From contig NW_023276807.1 in assembly GCF_003668045.3 (NCBI RefSeq), positions 228,684,167 to 228,748,166 on the forward strand: a stretch of DNA of 64,000 nt. Direction: 5' to 3'. The notes below the pieces were generated by a model, which saw only the letters and a program-made list of their open reading frames with translations, was not told where the DNA came from and did no database searches. The translations under genes were made by a program, and so were the position numbers. Source of the DNA: Cricetulus griseus. Taxonomy: Eukaryota; Chordata; Mammalia; Rodentia; Cricetidae. Of the stretch, positions 35,761 through 48,830 are shown in pieces (positions within the stretch are counted from its first letter, which is position 1; every line of letters begins with the position of its first letter).

Positions 35761-38700
35761 AATGGACTGTGAATATTCACTCAGGATAGAGAAACATGAG
35801 CCAATGTTTGCCCACCATCCATTTTTTTATTTCTGCAATGACCTTAATGGTTACAAGATTCATTTGATATGTGTATAAAATGATGCCTGGGTCTTTAAGA
35901 ATATTGTTGAGTTCTGTCCTTTGCTCACTCACATGAAGTAAGTAACATGAATAGTAAATATGCCTTTGGTTCTCTGGCTCTTACAATCTTTCTAGTATCT
36001 CATGGTCATCACTGAAATCATATACATATAAGCAACATTATACAGATTCAACATGTTGTATTTATATATACATACAGCATATCTGTATATGTCATTAACT
36101 GTAATTAATGAAAAATAGGCCATGAATTTGAGAGGAAGCAAAGAATGGGTATGAAAGGGGTTTGGGGAAAAATTGAAATAAACCTTTGCTTTTGTGAAGT
36201 CAACAAGATCACCAAACTCTTTAGTTGTCACAGCACAACCTAGCCTAGGCTGACTAATTCAAAGTATTCTTTTATCATGTTAGTGCAATTGATTTTCAGA
36301 ATGTAAACAAGAGACATTTGTAAATAAGGGAGATGTGCTGCCAATAACTACTTTTCTTTGGAGTCCCTTTTAATAGCCCCAAAGATAAAATGCCTGAATG
36401 AGACTATAAAGATCATCGTCAGGCTAACTCTGCTTCATGTACACTCAGTTCAAGTGGTCACCCTTCTTCTTATACCTGGAAAGAGTATTTGGCTTCAGAA
36501 CAAACTTTGTTTAGCCTCACCCATCTTATGAGGAGAAGCCTCTGATGTATGGTTTTCCTTCCTGGTCTCTAGGGTAATACCTACCACACTTCTTCCACTG
36601 CCGGTTGGACTGGTCCTGGTAACCGATCAGGATGCTACAGTCTCTGGTCCCTGTGATTTGCCTTACCTGAGAGACTCTGAATGGAAAGGGTCAATGTAGT
36701 TTAGGTTCTGTGTAGTACAGTCTTTTTCACATAGTTTTCATCTTTTCTGTTTTCTCTTCTTTCTCCATCTTCTTCTATATATCAATTTAAAATCACAGAT
36801 ATATTATTTCATAGCCCTAAAAATGAGGCCATGGTAAAATGTGCCCAACAGATCACAGTTTGCCAAATGTTACGCTCTGTGGTGCTTTCATTCTGACATT
36901 AAGTACCTTTCAGTTTGCTAGCAGGGGTTTTAGGAATTCCTGTGTTATTTGGCATGCCCCTTACAGTCCATGGGTCTGTATATTGGTGTCTCATTTTCAG
37001 GAAGAGAAAAATCCCTCTACTCTGTAGTAGCATGTTTACACTTCGGGTATCGAAAAAGTGAAAAATTACAAAGTGCAAGCTTGAATACTATGCAATGGGT
37101 TTTGTTGTTATTTTTTAATTTCATGGAGCTTCAAGTATGTTTGCAATTTTGCATTTGGGTCACATTAATGGATGTCCTTGGATGCATGCAGCTCATGCAT
37201 GGCTGCAGGCTGGGCATGCCTGCTAGAGCTTTACTGCCTCTGAATCATCTCGATCCAGAAACAGAATAGCTCCCAGGTTCTTCCCTCTCAACTTAATTAG
37301 CTTTCTTGCTGGATCATTTGAGGTCTTGGTGATAGTGGGAGCAGTGCCTGATTTTAGGTACACATGATGCAGCTTGCCCCTTCTAGAAAAATTACCCCTA
37401 GATCATTTGTTTTTTTCCTCTCAAACAAAGGCTTTCTGTTTCTGTCTTTTTAACCTATGCTTTACAGAATGTCTCCATAGTATTGTACTAGAGTTGTTTT
37501 GTCATATGATGGGTGTCTGAGAAATGAGGAAATTTCCTCCAATGGGCTTGGTTCTCTTTCTCTGTGAAGTTCCATTTTCTGTTGGAAACGGGCTAAAGGT
37601 AGAACATTATTCAATATGTTTTCTAGTGCAATTTTTAAATAAGCAACCCCAAATATCTGTTATATAAATACTTTCTAATTTATTACTCAGAGTTTATACA
37701 GGATCCTTCAACACAGATACACACACAACATATTTCAGGCTACCAAACATCTGAAGTAGGAAGCCTATTAAAATCACCCAGACTTTGTAAGTAGTGCTTG
37801 CCTTCAAGGGTATATGAAAACAGGGAATTTCAAATTGTATATTATAATCATCTGTTTAAATATTTAAGTGATCATTTATTCATAAAGCCTTCCTCTTCTC
37901 TTCCCAAGATAGTTGGCATGATGGAGCAGCAATTATAAGGCGCTCATAATCATAATCACAGCAATTATTATGTTTTCTGGCAGTTCTGCAATAGTCTTTC
38001 CCTCAGAGCCTCCAGAGATCAAGTTCTGCCTTGGGAACAGAGAGTGTCTGTCCTCAGCAGAGATTCCAGCCTGTGCTCCTGCCCAGGTCAACTGAGCAAG
38101 CTTTAGTACTGTATCAGCCACACCCACGGAGCATCCCCCGTGGCTAAATGTCACTCAGCAAATGAGGCTGTTGCATACTTAGCCACGCTTTGCTGCTCCA
38201 GAGAGTTCTTCATCATTTGATAACCGCAGGGTGAAGTGTAGCCAGCTTAAAATTCTACAGTGCTTTCTGCTCCAGGTACCCTGCAATAGAGATCAGATTG
38301 GGATGTAGGAAATGGAGTTTAGTGTTCACTCAGAGAGGCCAAAGCTATTTGGTTGTGCCTGTATTCATTCTCTCTCTTTCTCATGTGTGCCTATGTTAGG
38401 TCCATTAGGATCACAAAGAATGTGGAGTCACATGCTATGAAATTGAATTCCACCTCTGTCTATTGAAGTCCCAGCATTAGAACCATGTCTGCTGGGAAAT
38501 GTCCCCTTGCCTTACAGATGGAGTCATGGGCCATCCCAGTTTGGGCCAAGTAAGGCCAACATCCTAGGAAATCCGAGAGCTGAGGCTAAGTAGGACAGGC
38601 AGTGTTTGCATTCATCATTAAGTTGTCTGCTGGTTGTTATTGAATGTGATCACCTTGAAGGTTGAAATTGTATAAACCCAAAGCAATGAGTTGTTGAAAG

Positions 38701-38970
38701 AATGAGAATTAAAGTAAGTATGTGAATAAATAGAATTAATTAGTTTTCTAACATTGTAATTTTGAGAGGGAGAAGCAAGAGCCTTGTCTTTAAGTTCAGT
38801 TAATTCCTCACATGCTGTCTGGATTAGACGCTTGAAGATCATAGCTGGGGCTGGTACATCACTACTGGGAGGTCTGAAAAGTAAGGACTCTCACAGGATA
38901 AAGACGTTGGAAGGCTTTAAGTAACCAGAGAAGAATACAGGATTTTTTCCCCCTAAGGAGGAAGATCAAG
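35761..38970. other. No gene or repeat recognised
   Basis: This reads as old, mostly single-copy sequence. The longest frame (36949-37269, 106 codons) has no recognisable domain and no splice context. The region at 37980-38220 is the most GC-balanced part, and CCACACCC occurs there near 38118. Confidence 0.4.
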
Positions 38971-38974
38971 TGCT

Positions 38975-39200
38975 ATGGGTTGAGTACATCATCCCAAGTT
39001 TGGGTCATGGAGACTTTGCCTTCCTGAATGGATTAATGTTACTGTATCTTTTACCCTTTCCTTGTCTTTCTACCATGGGGGATGTAAGAAGACTTCCCAC
39101 TATGTGATAGCTCTGGATCTCGAACATCAAAGTCTCTGAGCTATGAATCAGTAAATTGCTCATCATTATAAAAGCTGCACTATAAGAGAATAGAATTGTG
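38975..39200 (+). mobile_element. MaLR/MLT1-like LTR remnant
   Basis: 'gctatgggttgagtacatca' start, 'gaatggattaatgttactgt' middle and 'gagctatgaatcagtaaatt' near the end correspond to the MLT1/MST order (start, 'atggattaatgcc', 'gtgagcc-aataaat'). Strongly diverged. Confidence 0.45.
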
Positions 39201-41328
39201 TCCCTGCACCCGCATGCCCCTTTATTGCAGATGAGTTCATTGTGTCACTTCTGTTTTCATTCAACTGAATGAGCCACAGGAACGCATCAGTGTAGTCTGG
39301 GGAAGTTCAGATAAACACTCTGACATGTTTCAGGGGTACAAAGACCGGCCAAGGATAACAGAGATCCCTCAATGATATGGACCTTGAAGCTACTGTCTGA
39401 GTTTGAAATCCATGGCTCCTTCTTTCCAACTCTGTGACTTTGCTCCGGTTGCATAGTATCAATAGTCATGCATTGTGTCTCACCTTTGAAATAACTGTCA
39501 CAGCAGCTATGCAATAGCATTATTTCAAAGATAAATGAGATGCAACATTTGACTCATGCAAAGCTTTTTATAAATGGTGGTGGCCAGGATTGCTTTGCTT
39601 TTTGTCAAAATACAATCTTTGGCATATAGGGTTCATGACAGCTCTCAGTGAAGAAATTGATGCAAATGTCAATACTCTAACAAACATATGAACAAAATGC
39701 TACAGGCATTTTAGAAAAGAGAGAGATCATTCCCACTTGATTCAGACCTTGGAACACTCAGATAATGAATATGTCTCTGACTGCATAAACCTGTAATTCT
39801 TTGGTGTTGGGACACTCGTACCTTTTAATACTTGACACATAACTGTGTGTGTATTAATCACTAAATAGTGGCAAGATACATCAGAGCAAATTGAAATATG
39901 GCCTTCAAAATATATCAATAACCTTAAGTATTCTTTAATATTGGGTAAATACCAAAAGCACTTTGAATATGATAACCCAAGTTCATGTACTGAGAACCAG
40001 GGCCCGAGGTAAGGTGCTTGATCTCAACTATCCAAGTTGTTTCATTGTCATCATCTAGAACTATACAAAGAGAATGTCTTTAATTGTCCATGTGCTCATG
40101 TAATAATAATGATAACATGAGAACCTTTGAAAATCGTAATTTATTAACTGATTAGACCCTATTAGTTCCTTTGCTGATTTAAAAATTTTTCTATTACAGA
40201 TACAATTATCAATCTTCAGATTTATAAGACCCTTTTTAATTAAAAAAAAAAAACACTAAACTTTTACTAGGTTTACAAAGGTCCAGAGACATTGAAATAA
40301 TGCAAATGACTATAGAGGGGTTCTTTTCAAATGAGGAAATGCAGAAGATTCCTTTGTCAGACCCAACAGCACTTTCAGAACATGCCTACTCACAATACAG
40401 AAGCCTGAAGACTTTTCAACAGCTATAGCCTGTATGGAAGCAAACCTCAGCAGTTCTGTGTCCTCTGAAGAGTCATTTGTCCTTGGGAAGCCTGGAGCAA
40501 CAGCACTTTAAAGGATGGCTGTGTTCAATATCATTCAACTTCTATCAGGAAAACTAAGCCGGTCTTCAGGTTTGCTTGTGTTTTGAGAGAGCCTCTCACA
40601 TAGGTTAGATGATCTTGGGCTCCCCCAATCCTCCTGCCTCTACATTTTTTAAGTCCTAAGTTCAAAGATGTGCGCCCTCACTCCTGTTCTTAATTTGATC
40701 CTGCAAAAATCTACAGTTGATGGTATTAATGCTCTCTCTAAACAAGGCCATCTATTTTTCTAGAAGTTTTGTGGGAAAGTTTGGTTTTATATTTAAACAC
40801 ATAAGGGCATCATCATTTTCTTATGATAAATCTGGAAGCTAAAAATACATGTACCTCTTTCAGGCTATACCCAGCGCTGTAACGTTCTGTTTATACTTCT
40901 CTTCTGCAACGTGGGTGGGATGTTTGAATACTAGATGTGATGGCATTTTCCAATCAGCCAAACACAAATACAAGTTCCGTGACTTTCTGTTCTGAATTTG
41001 CATACATTTCTCTTGTCTTGCCAGCACACAGGCACACACAAAAGCAAACCCTTGCTGGAACAAATGCAGGACTCTCTCTCTCTGCCTTTCTCTCCACCCC
41101 CAGGTTCCATACGCTTGTATTTCCTTCATAGCAAATAGGGCTGTGTCCTTATGCTTTTCTTCCCCTGGAGGACTTGGAGCTTCACACAGTTATGCAGAAC
41201 AGCTGGTGACACTCTAAGATTGTCTACAAGGCAAAATGCAAATGGTGAGGATAACCATCCACACATTGTCATTTTGCCCAGACACTACCCTGAAGAGAGA
41301 AAATTTGCACCACTGAAATGAGCACATT
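39201..41328. other. No gene; possible B1/B4 remnant near 40570-40690
   Basis: Unassigned sequence apart from 'cccaatcctcctgcctctac' and 'aagttcaaagatgtgcgccc', which look like a very diverged antisense SINE. No exon is seen. Confidence 0.35.
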
Positions 41329-41481
41329 TTCATGCCAGCAAGGAGCAGACTGCTAAACGGCATGGTGTACTCTGGATTCTGTCTATCATGTCCCCCAGAC
41401 ACAAAGTCTCAAGTGAGTAAGCCTAAGGTCAAGGACTAAGCACCAGAAGCTTTTGACTCAAGGATTGAGAAAGACTTTCCA
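41329..41481 (+). repeat. Left arm of a perfect 153-bp inverted repeat
   Basis: The arm reads from ttcatgccagcaaggagc to gattgagaaagactttcca. Its reverse complement occurs at 42328-42480 with no mismatch and no gap in 153 bases. The first base beyond the inner end differs (t at 41482 against c), so the edge is sharp. It matches none of the SINE, L1 or LTR families noted here. Confidence 0.97.
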
Positions 41482-41724
41482 TTTAAGGAAGGCATGTCCC
41501 AGGTGATTGTGCTTCAGTCTAGGACACTGGAGAACACAAACTCCCAGAAAACCCTGACATTTATCTATGGCCCTTACCAGGGCAGTAATCAGATTGAATT
41601 AAATATCAGAAGAGTGACTAACACGATAAATGAATGGCTGGTGGACATTCTAGGAAGACAGGTGGGACCCCAGGAAACACACAGTAGCGGTTTATCACAA
41701 TATGGTACTCTGAATTCCAGCACA

Positions 41725-41850
41725 CCCACTTGTCTCCTCTTGAGTATGTTATTTTAACTCTAATAGCTTCAGCTCCTCCATATGTAAATTGTGGTAACAT
41801 TCATCTTAGAGCTGTTATGAGACCTAAACCATATATTATGGAAAATGTAC
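41725..41850 (+). mobile_element. MIR SINE remnant in the inverted-repeat spacer
   Basis: 'cagctcctccatatgtaaat' and 'tggtaacattcatcttagag' followed by 'ctgttatgagacctaaa' follow the MIR core and 3' part ('cctcatctgtaaaatgg', 'taatacctacctcatagg', 'ttgttgtgaggattaaat'). Old and diverged. Confidence 0.6.
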
Positions 41851-42327
41851 AATGAGTGATACAGTGGTCATATTCCAAGTAGACTTCTGAAAAGAAGCAG
41901 GGCAGTCCTGCCTAACCTGAGTTACAGAACTCAGGGTGAGAATGAAGGATTGAAATGAAAACATAGAATTTTTCTCTGTATGTGATAAATCAGTTTAACT
42001 GAAATAGTGTACTTTTGTGGCATCTTTGCTGCTTTGGCCTTGCCATTTCAAAGCTATATGGAATGGATAAACCTGTTATGGTAGCAGTTCAGCTTCGGAT
42101 TATATCTATAAAACAGTCAAGAATTGTTGTATTATATACTCCAAGTGGTCAAGATTATTGTAACAAAAATATATCTTGTAAGATGTGTCAATTCACTTAC
42201 CGTAAAAGAAACAAAACCACACTTCAAGGTCAAGTTGAAAGACAGAGTCCATAACTTAAGAAATGTTGGCCTTTTGTATCTTACCTTGCAAACCTGGAAA
42301 ACTAATTTAGCTAGAACTGTGAGGATG

Positions 42328-42480
42328 TGGAAAGTCTTTCTCAATCCTTGAGTCAAAAGCTTCTGGTGCTTAGTCCTTGACCTTAGGCTTACTCACTTGA
42401 GACTTTGTGTCTGGGGGACATGATAGACAGAATCCAGAGTACACCATGCCGTTTAGCAGTCTGCTCCTTGCTGGCATGAA
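42328..42480 (-). repeat. Right arm of a perfect 153-bp inverted repeat
   Basis: This is the reverse complement of 41329-41481, identical over all 153 bases. The spacer (41482-42327) is 846 bp and contains an ordinary MIR remnant, so at least the spacer is old genomic sequence. Confidence 0.97.
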
Positions 42481-43955
42481 GAGAATGTCCTTATGGTTTG
42501 ATCCAATCCTGGTTGCTACAGATTCAGAAAGTAGGTGCAAATCCATATCTGTGCTATGAATTTTTCCACCCTGACATTCCCAACATATTGCTGACAACAA
42601 TGCATTCCTGAAACCCTCTGTTCTCTGAACTTACATTGCTTCATCTGGTGTGCATGGTTTTTTGTTTTGTTTTGTTTTGCTCCTAACCATTTTTCTCCCC
42701 CTAAATTCATTTCCACAAGAACCCTTTTACCTGCACACATGCTGTAAGTCATAATCACCCAAATCTGACATTCCTAAATTTTTATGTAATTATTATTTCA
42801 TTCCCTTCACTAAAATAAACAGATTTTCTTTCCCAGTAGTCCATTTATCTTGAGGGTATATTTATATAGAAGGATTTTTGTGTTTCAAAATACTCTGCTA
42901 CCTGGCAGGAAATTAAAACATTTCCCTCATTTGCTGTGATGCACCACATTCCAGGAGGTTGTGGATCTGATATTTCTTCTTCTCTTGAGTTTTACTAACA
43001 CCATTCAGTGGTCCTCACTGAACAGTCCATATGCTTTGTTGCCCCAGCTTACAGGAACTAGGACCCTTCAGGACACTATGTTTATTGATGGCTAGTCTCA
43101 TCTTACATGAAAAGTACAAGTTCATGGAGTTAAGACAAAAGCAAACAAGGCAAAGGAAAATATCAAAGATCACATATTAATGTATGTTTGAAAAAAAAAA
43201 AACTTAAGAGAGTTCATATTAGTCACCATAGGATAGTTGTACCTGAGAAGTGGGAAACAAGGAACTCATTTTGCAAGAGTGCCAACTTTCTGCCTGGGTG
43301 AATTTCTAAACTGTTGGCAACAGGAAGAGGAACCAGGTGCAGGCCCATGGTGTCTATCACTGAGGGAATCTAGCATAGGCAGTGCAGAGAGAGGCAAAGA
43401 CAGACATAATGAATGTACTCCAAATGTCTGCAGAGGGTCCGCATTGAGTATTCATAAGGAAAATAATAGTGCATGCGTGTGAGGAAAGTATCTGAACCTA
43501 TTAAACAAAAAATGACAATAACTAAATCTGCCTACAGGTTGCTGAGGGAAAGGAATAGTTCTTGCTCTAACTAATTGGAATGGAAAGTATGATTCCCCAG
43601 GAGTCACTTGTGATGTAAGTCCATCAGAGACCATCACATTGATGCTTTTAAAACCAAACAAAGTCTTTATGGCTTCATGGGGAATTTGCCCAAATCATGC
43701 AGCCCCAACCCTTACATGCCTTTGTCTTTTATGTACAAGAGCTATATTTTGGTTGTCACACTTTAGTTAGCAAGAAACAGAAGCCAAAAAGCAAGGTTAG
43801 GACATTTGGAGACTTGAACAATGGACTAGGTCTTTGTTCTCATTTTGACTGTTGTTGGAACACATGTTGGGTTTTAAGGTGAGAATTTTGCCTCTAACTT
43901 GGTATATGCCGTGCTAAGGTCTGTGGAGGCTGTTACACAGTAAGTATGGGAGTGC
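42481..43955. other. No gene recognised
   Basis: Unassigned sequence. A (TTTTG)n patch lies at 42659-42680 and an A run at 43192-43203. Nothing else can be supported. Confidence 0.4.
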
Positions 43956-43959
43956 CTCA

Positions 43960-45470
43960 GTAAGAAAACTTAACCCAAGCTGCAGCTCAAATCTTGTCTA
44001 ATAAAGTCTAAAAGCAGTACCCAAAAGATCGAGGCTTCCCAAACAACTAAATCATATCAAGAACAATGATCAAAACTAACTCCAAGAATAAAAGAAATCT
44101 AGCACCAAACAAGATAAAACTCATTTTATCTGCCTCTCACTAAATTAAAATGTCCAGGTTTACAGAAAAGTACAAAAATGCAAGCCCTATGAGGATTAAG
44201 ACATCAGTCAGCAGAAAGTAACCCAGACACGGCACAGCTGGTAGAACTGGTAGGTGGGAAATCAATTAATTTCAATATGTTCAAGAGGATGTCAAATTGT
44301 AACACAGAAGCTGTTACAGGCACCCAAATTCAAGATCTAAAAATGAAAGCACACTTGGTAAGATTAAAAGGATATTATACGTTAGAGAACAGTTAGGCAA
44401 ACTTGAGAGTTTAGCAATAGAAATGATACAAAGAAAGGACAGAGAAAACTGACTACATAAAAATGAACACAGGATCAGTGAATTCTGACTCAATTTCTTT
44501 TCTTCTATGGAATATAGAAGATTTAAATTTAAATTCTTTAATTACTACTCATATTTACATATCCATCCCCCCATTCCCTCACCCTCCCACTTTAAGGTGT
44601 TCTATATCCAGAAATAAAGATAACTGCGATCGTGTGAAAATTTAAACCTCCTTAGAACAACAAATGCATAGAACCAAGCCCACCAATATGTAAACCATCA
44701 AACTACAAACACAGAAGAGAGGGAGTAAGGAATATTCAGATCAAATAGGAGACTCTTACTGTCATGTTTCTTCAATGAATCAAGAGTAACCTTGAATGTT
44801 AAGGAACTAAATTTTTCAATTAAATGGTACAGGCTAACTGATGAAAATATGCTTGCTATTAACAGAAATTTAGACCGATGTTTTTGATAACACATGTTGC
44901 ATAGTTATTTTCTCTAAACTAAAACATTTCCTCCGTAAGAATGGACCAAAACCCATGATATTTAAAACCTTAGAAGTTAAGAAATGTACAAGATACAGAT
45001 GCCCTGAGATTATATAAGCAGTGAGCAATTGCTGGAAAAGCAAAGGCTTTTTAATGCAGTTGCCTGCAAGTCTTGCAGAGAGCTCCAGGGCTACAGTGCT
45101 TGTGAGTCATAACCAATACTAAGATTGGCTTTTCCATGATGAAGTGCCCATCTCAAGGAACACCAATGGACTCTGTGTTTCACTAAGCTAGACTTGGGTA
45201 GAATGTTTCTTTGTCTGTACACAGTGCTCTATTTTCAAAGAATAGACACTTGCTTTTGTCTTACCCAGGAACAGTCACACAACATAGTTGCAAAGAGTCT
45301 CAACAAAATGCTAGCAAATCAAACTCACCAGACACATCTAAATGACTATGCAAGACTGTTTCAATCTTCACAAAGCAATAAATGTAATATAATCACAGCA
45401 GCTGTATGAGGGATGAAAATCCTATGATCATCTTAATAGATGAAAAAATGCATAAAAGTCAACATATTTT
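43960..45470 (+). mobile_element. Ancient L1M, sense, ORF1-side to ORF2 RT start
   Basis: At 44770-44860 'gtaaccttgaatgttaagga', 'tttttcaattaaatggtaca' and 'ggctaactgatgaaaatatg' match ORF2 near the end of the endonuclease. At 45285-45470 'atagttgcaaagagtctcaa', 'caaaatgctagcaaatcaaa' and 'atgatcatcttaatagatga' match the start of the RT domain. The 43960-44480 part looks like the ORF1 or 5' side but is weaker. The copy is fragmented, with no intact frame. Confidence 0.65.
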
Positions 45471-45639
45471 CATTTAAAAATTCCCTGAACATTAATACTT
45501 CATTTTTCATCAGTATTTGATAAGATAATTTCCTTCTTTGTTAAAATACAAATAAAATGTCTAGAATTTGCCATTTTTCAGCATTATTGAAGCTTTCATA
45601 GTTGATTCAGTTTTTATTTTAATTCCTTTAAAATAATTT

Positions 45640-46700
45640 CATTTATTTTGTCCTTTTAAAAATTTTGTTGAATAGTCATAATCATTCTTTTTTAAATTCC
45701 CTGCCTGATAATTCATCTAATTCACTATCTTTGGAATTGATGACCATACCATTGTTAATTTCTGGCAGTCTGTTACCTTGGGAGTGTCTCTTATGTTTTT
45801 GCATGTGGGATTAAGTCACTGGTTGGATTAAAAAAACCATTATTAATTTCAGTTGATGCCTTCACAGTGGTCTGGTGGGACTATTCTGTAATAGGGCTAA
45901 GATAATACTCTTTCTTTCTGAACTTGGAGTGTAGTTCAGTACGCAATCATATCTACCTCGTTGAGCAATATAAACTCTATTTTAAAAGTGAAAGTACAGT
46001 AAAATATATCGTCAGTTGAGTTCTCTCTCTCTCCCCTGAGATTTCTTCTGAATTTAAAGTTCCAAGAGCCAAGGCAGTGTCTCCAGTTCAAACCAGCTTG
46101 ACCAAACTGATAGATTGGTTGATATGGTCTCTGCAGATCAAATAGAAGGCCTGTGAGGTTGAGTGTCTGCCTTGCCATCAGCCGGGTTCAGCCCTTCCTT
46201 AGGAATTTTCCAGCCCTCAGCATGGGGTATTACTTCAAGTACTTGTCACCTGGCTGGCTCTGAGTGTTCTGGGTTGTCTAGCTTGTTCTTCTTGGGATTT
46301 CAGTATTCTGGGGTCCCAAGATTCTTTGTGTCAGTCTTCCCATCTGGAAACTTCCTCTCACCCTGTCTGAGTCTGTGCTGTCAACTTGAAGATGCTAGCT
46401 CCCTTGGTATGCAATACAGGTCCTCTCCTGTTGGACATCAGTCACTATCTGTGGTTCTCAGGGTCTCCTCTTTGAGAGGGTGGTGGAACAGAGGCTTTGG
46501 AATTTGGAGACTGACACAGTCATGCAGTGTTCTGTACACAGCTTATGTAAGGATCCATGTCTTCCCTGCTCTTCTCAATGGACTGAGTGTCACAGAGAGA
46601 GTCACAGACAGAGGCAGTGGGTGATTCCCAGTGTCCACCTCACACAGCTATTTACACAGTGTTCAGAATTTTCTTTTTTCTCTCTGTGCTTCTAGAACTT
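45640..46700 (-). mobile_element. Possible old L1 5' region, antisense
   Basis: The region carries L1-like phrases such as 'tctggcagtctgttaccttg' and a GC-richer part (46150-46680) with 'cttcttgggatttcagtatt' and 'tctggaaacttcctctcacc'. These look like an antisense L1 5' UTR. The 153-codon frame 46163-46624 lies in this part; it shows no domain, and the composition bias is enough to explain it. Confidence 0.35.
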
Positions 46701-47029
46701 TTACCCTTTCCAAAAGGTAGTATATCAGGTATGGGTGCCAGGGGAGGAGTTGTCATCTTTCCCTATGACTACTTCCTTTCGAGGCTCCATGTTACAGTTG
46801 ACTTTTTTCTTTTACACATCACATGATATGTTGTATTCTGTGTTGTCAAGTGTCTCACAGTCTGCTGTTTATGGTGACCCTTTCTTGCCTTCCCACACAT
46901 CTCAACTCCCTCTTAAGGCACAAAAGGCAAGTTTTCTTTCAGAGCAATGGGGTTACAGGAAAGTGTTTCTTGCCTTTACTCCACCCCCACTTTCAGAAAT
47001 CTTCACTGTAGTTTTGACTTGATGTTTTC

Positions 47030-47205
47030 ATGCTTATCCATCATGTATATTGATCCTTTATGAAGTGTCTATTCTATTTGCCCATTTTCTTGAATTATTT
47101 AGTTTTTAAATTATTTCTAAGCCATTTTATGTATCCTGGATATTAATCTCCTATTAGATGAGTAGAAGGTAATTTTTTCTTCTAGTCTATAATAGCTCAT
47201 ACTAG
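47030..47205 (-). mobile_element. L1 3'-end fragment, antisense
   Basis: 'gaagtgtctattctatttgc', 'tatcctggatattaatctcc' and 'ggtaattttttcttctagtc' are the antisense of the L1 3' region around the ORF2 end. Confidence 0.6.
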
Positions 47206-47946
47206 TTGGAATGTGGAAGGCAGCGGTACTGAGATCAATGTGTATTATGATGGCCTAGCTCAAGAGGTTTCAGAGGAGAAGAACATTAGCATGTGGTCTA
47301 GAGGCCATTTTGTGCTATTTTAGTGAAGAAGGTGGCTGACTCAGTTCACTTAATATTGTTTTAGAAAACAACCCATAAAGAAGATTTAACCGTTGTACAT
47401 GTGTATTGCTGAACATCATCACACATGCGTACATAAATCAAATAAATGGTACTGTGTAGAAAAGCAAAACCTGAACTCAACACAATAATAGTGCATCTCT
47501 TTAACACTGCACTCTCACCAATTAGCAAGTCATCCTAACAACAAATTGACAAAGAAACTTCAATGTTAAGTGACATTAGATATCTGCAGAATACATATTC
47601 CCCTCAGCAAATAATGGAACATTCTCTGAATTGCTCCGTATTATAAGACACAGAACAAGTTTTAACAGCTACAAGAAAATTCAAATTATTTCCTGTATTC
47701 TATCCGATCACAATGAATTAAAACTAGAATTCAACTGAAGAAAGTTGACATAAAATATGCAATTTCATGGAGGCATAACAATACATTATCAATATGTCAT
47801 CAAGAAACAGCAGGAGTGAAATGGAAACCTTCCCAGCACTGAAGGAGAATGGAAACACAACATATTAGACTCTGTGGGAAATAATGGAGACACTTATAAA
47901 AGTTTTTACCTATGAAATGGATACTTGAAAATTTTGGGCAATTTTG

Positions 47947-48240
47947 GGGCTGCAGAGATGGCTCAGTCAGTAAAGTATCCACCACACAGACACAAGGAAC
48001 TGAGTTCAGATTTCTAGCACCCACATAAAAACCAGACATGGTAGCATGAACCTGTGACCCCAGGGCTGGAGGTGGGAAGACAGGAGGAATGATCTTTGGA
48101 ATCTACCCACCAGATAGTTTAGTCAACGAATGTACTTAGGGTTCAGTAAATCTCAAAATGTAATTAAGAGAGTAACTGAGAAATCGACCAAACATTAATT
48201 TCTGGCCTCAACATGTACACATCTCTTTGGCATACTAGGT
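47947..48240 (+). mobile_element. B3/B4-type SINE nested in L1M
   Basis: The head 'gctgcagagatggctcagtc' is followed by 'aactgagttcagatttctag', 'agacatggtagcatgaacct', 'gaccccagggctggaggtgg' and, further on, 'taatttctggcctcaacatg' with 'tacacatctc'. This is the order of a rodent B3/B4 SINE in sense. L1M ORF2 sequence resumes on the far side, so it inserted into the older L1. Confidence 0.75.
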
Positions 48241-48465
48241 CACAAATAACTTAATGATGCATCTTAGGTTCCTAGGCAACAAACAGAACAGTAGATTGGG
48301 GGGCGGGCGATATAGTAAGAGGGCAAAAGATTCAATGAAATGGAAACAAAAATAATTTTAAAAAATCAATGAAATAGAGTTGGTTCTTTGAAGACAAAAA
48401 CTGCCAAATGCTTACTTAACCTAACCAATAAAAGAGCACAAAGATTCCAATCAATTAAATTCCAG

Positions 48466-48830
48466 ATTACAGTCCATCATTGGGGAGAAGCCAAAGGGGC
48501 TGGAATTGAAAGCATCTAGTCATATCCATCTCAAGAGCAGAGTGAGAAAGCATGCCTTCACACCATTGCTAACACTCAGCCTGCTCACTCCCTTTCATTC
48601 ATTCCGGCCCCAGCCCAGGAAATAGTGTAATCCATATTCCGTGTGTGTCTCACCACTTCAATTAACCCAATTAAGACAATCCCTCACATGCCTGCCCACC
48701 AGTCAGTCTGATCTAGACAACCCCTCATTGAGACATCTTCCCAGGTGACTCTACATGTGTGTCAGGTTGACAATTACAGTAAGACTGTCTTCCCAAGTGA
48801 CTCTACATTGTGTCAGGTTCACAATTGCAA
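48466..48830 (-). mobile_element. ERVL LTR, MLT2-like, nested in L1M
   Basis: On the plus strand: 'cactcagcctgctcactccc', 'cagcccaggaaatagtgtaa', 'ttcaattaacccaattaaga' and 'ctctacatgtgtgtcaggtt'. Read on the minus strand it starts like MLT2-type LTRs (TGTCAACCTGACAC, then AGTCACCTGGGAAG). It is related to 15103-15412. A roughly 51-bp part of its minus-strand start is present twice in tandem (48731-48781 and 48782-48832). Confidence 0.6.

Noticed and set aside
46163..46624. 153-codon open frame, the longest in the window
   Set aside because: It has no domain, signal peptide or splice context, and lies in GC-richer sequence that looks like an antisense L1 5' region.
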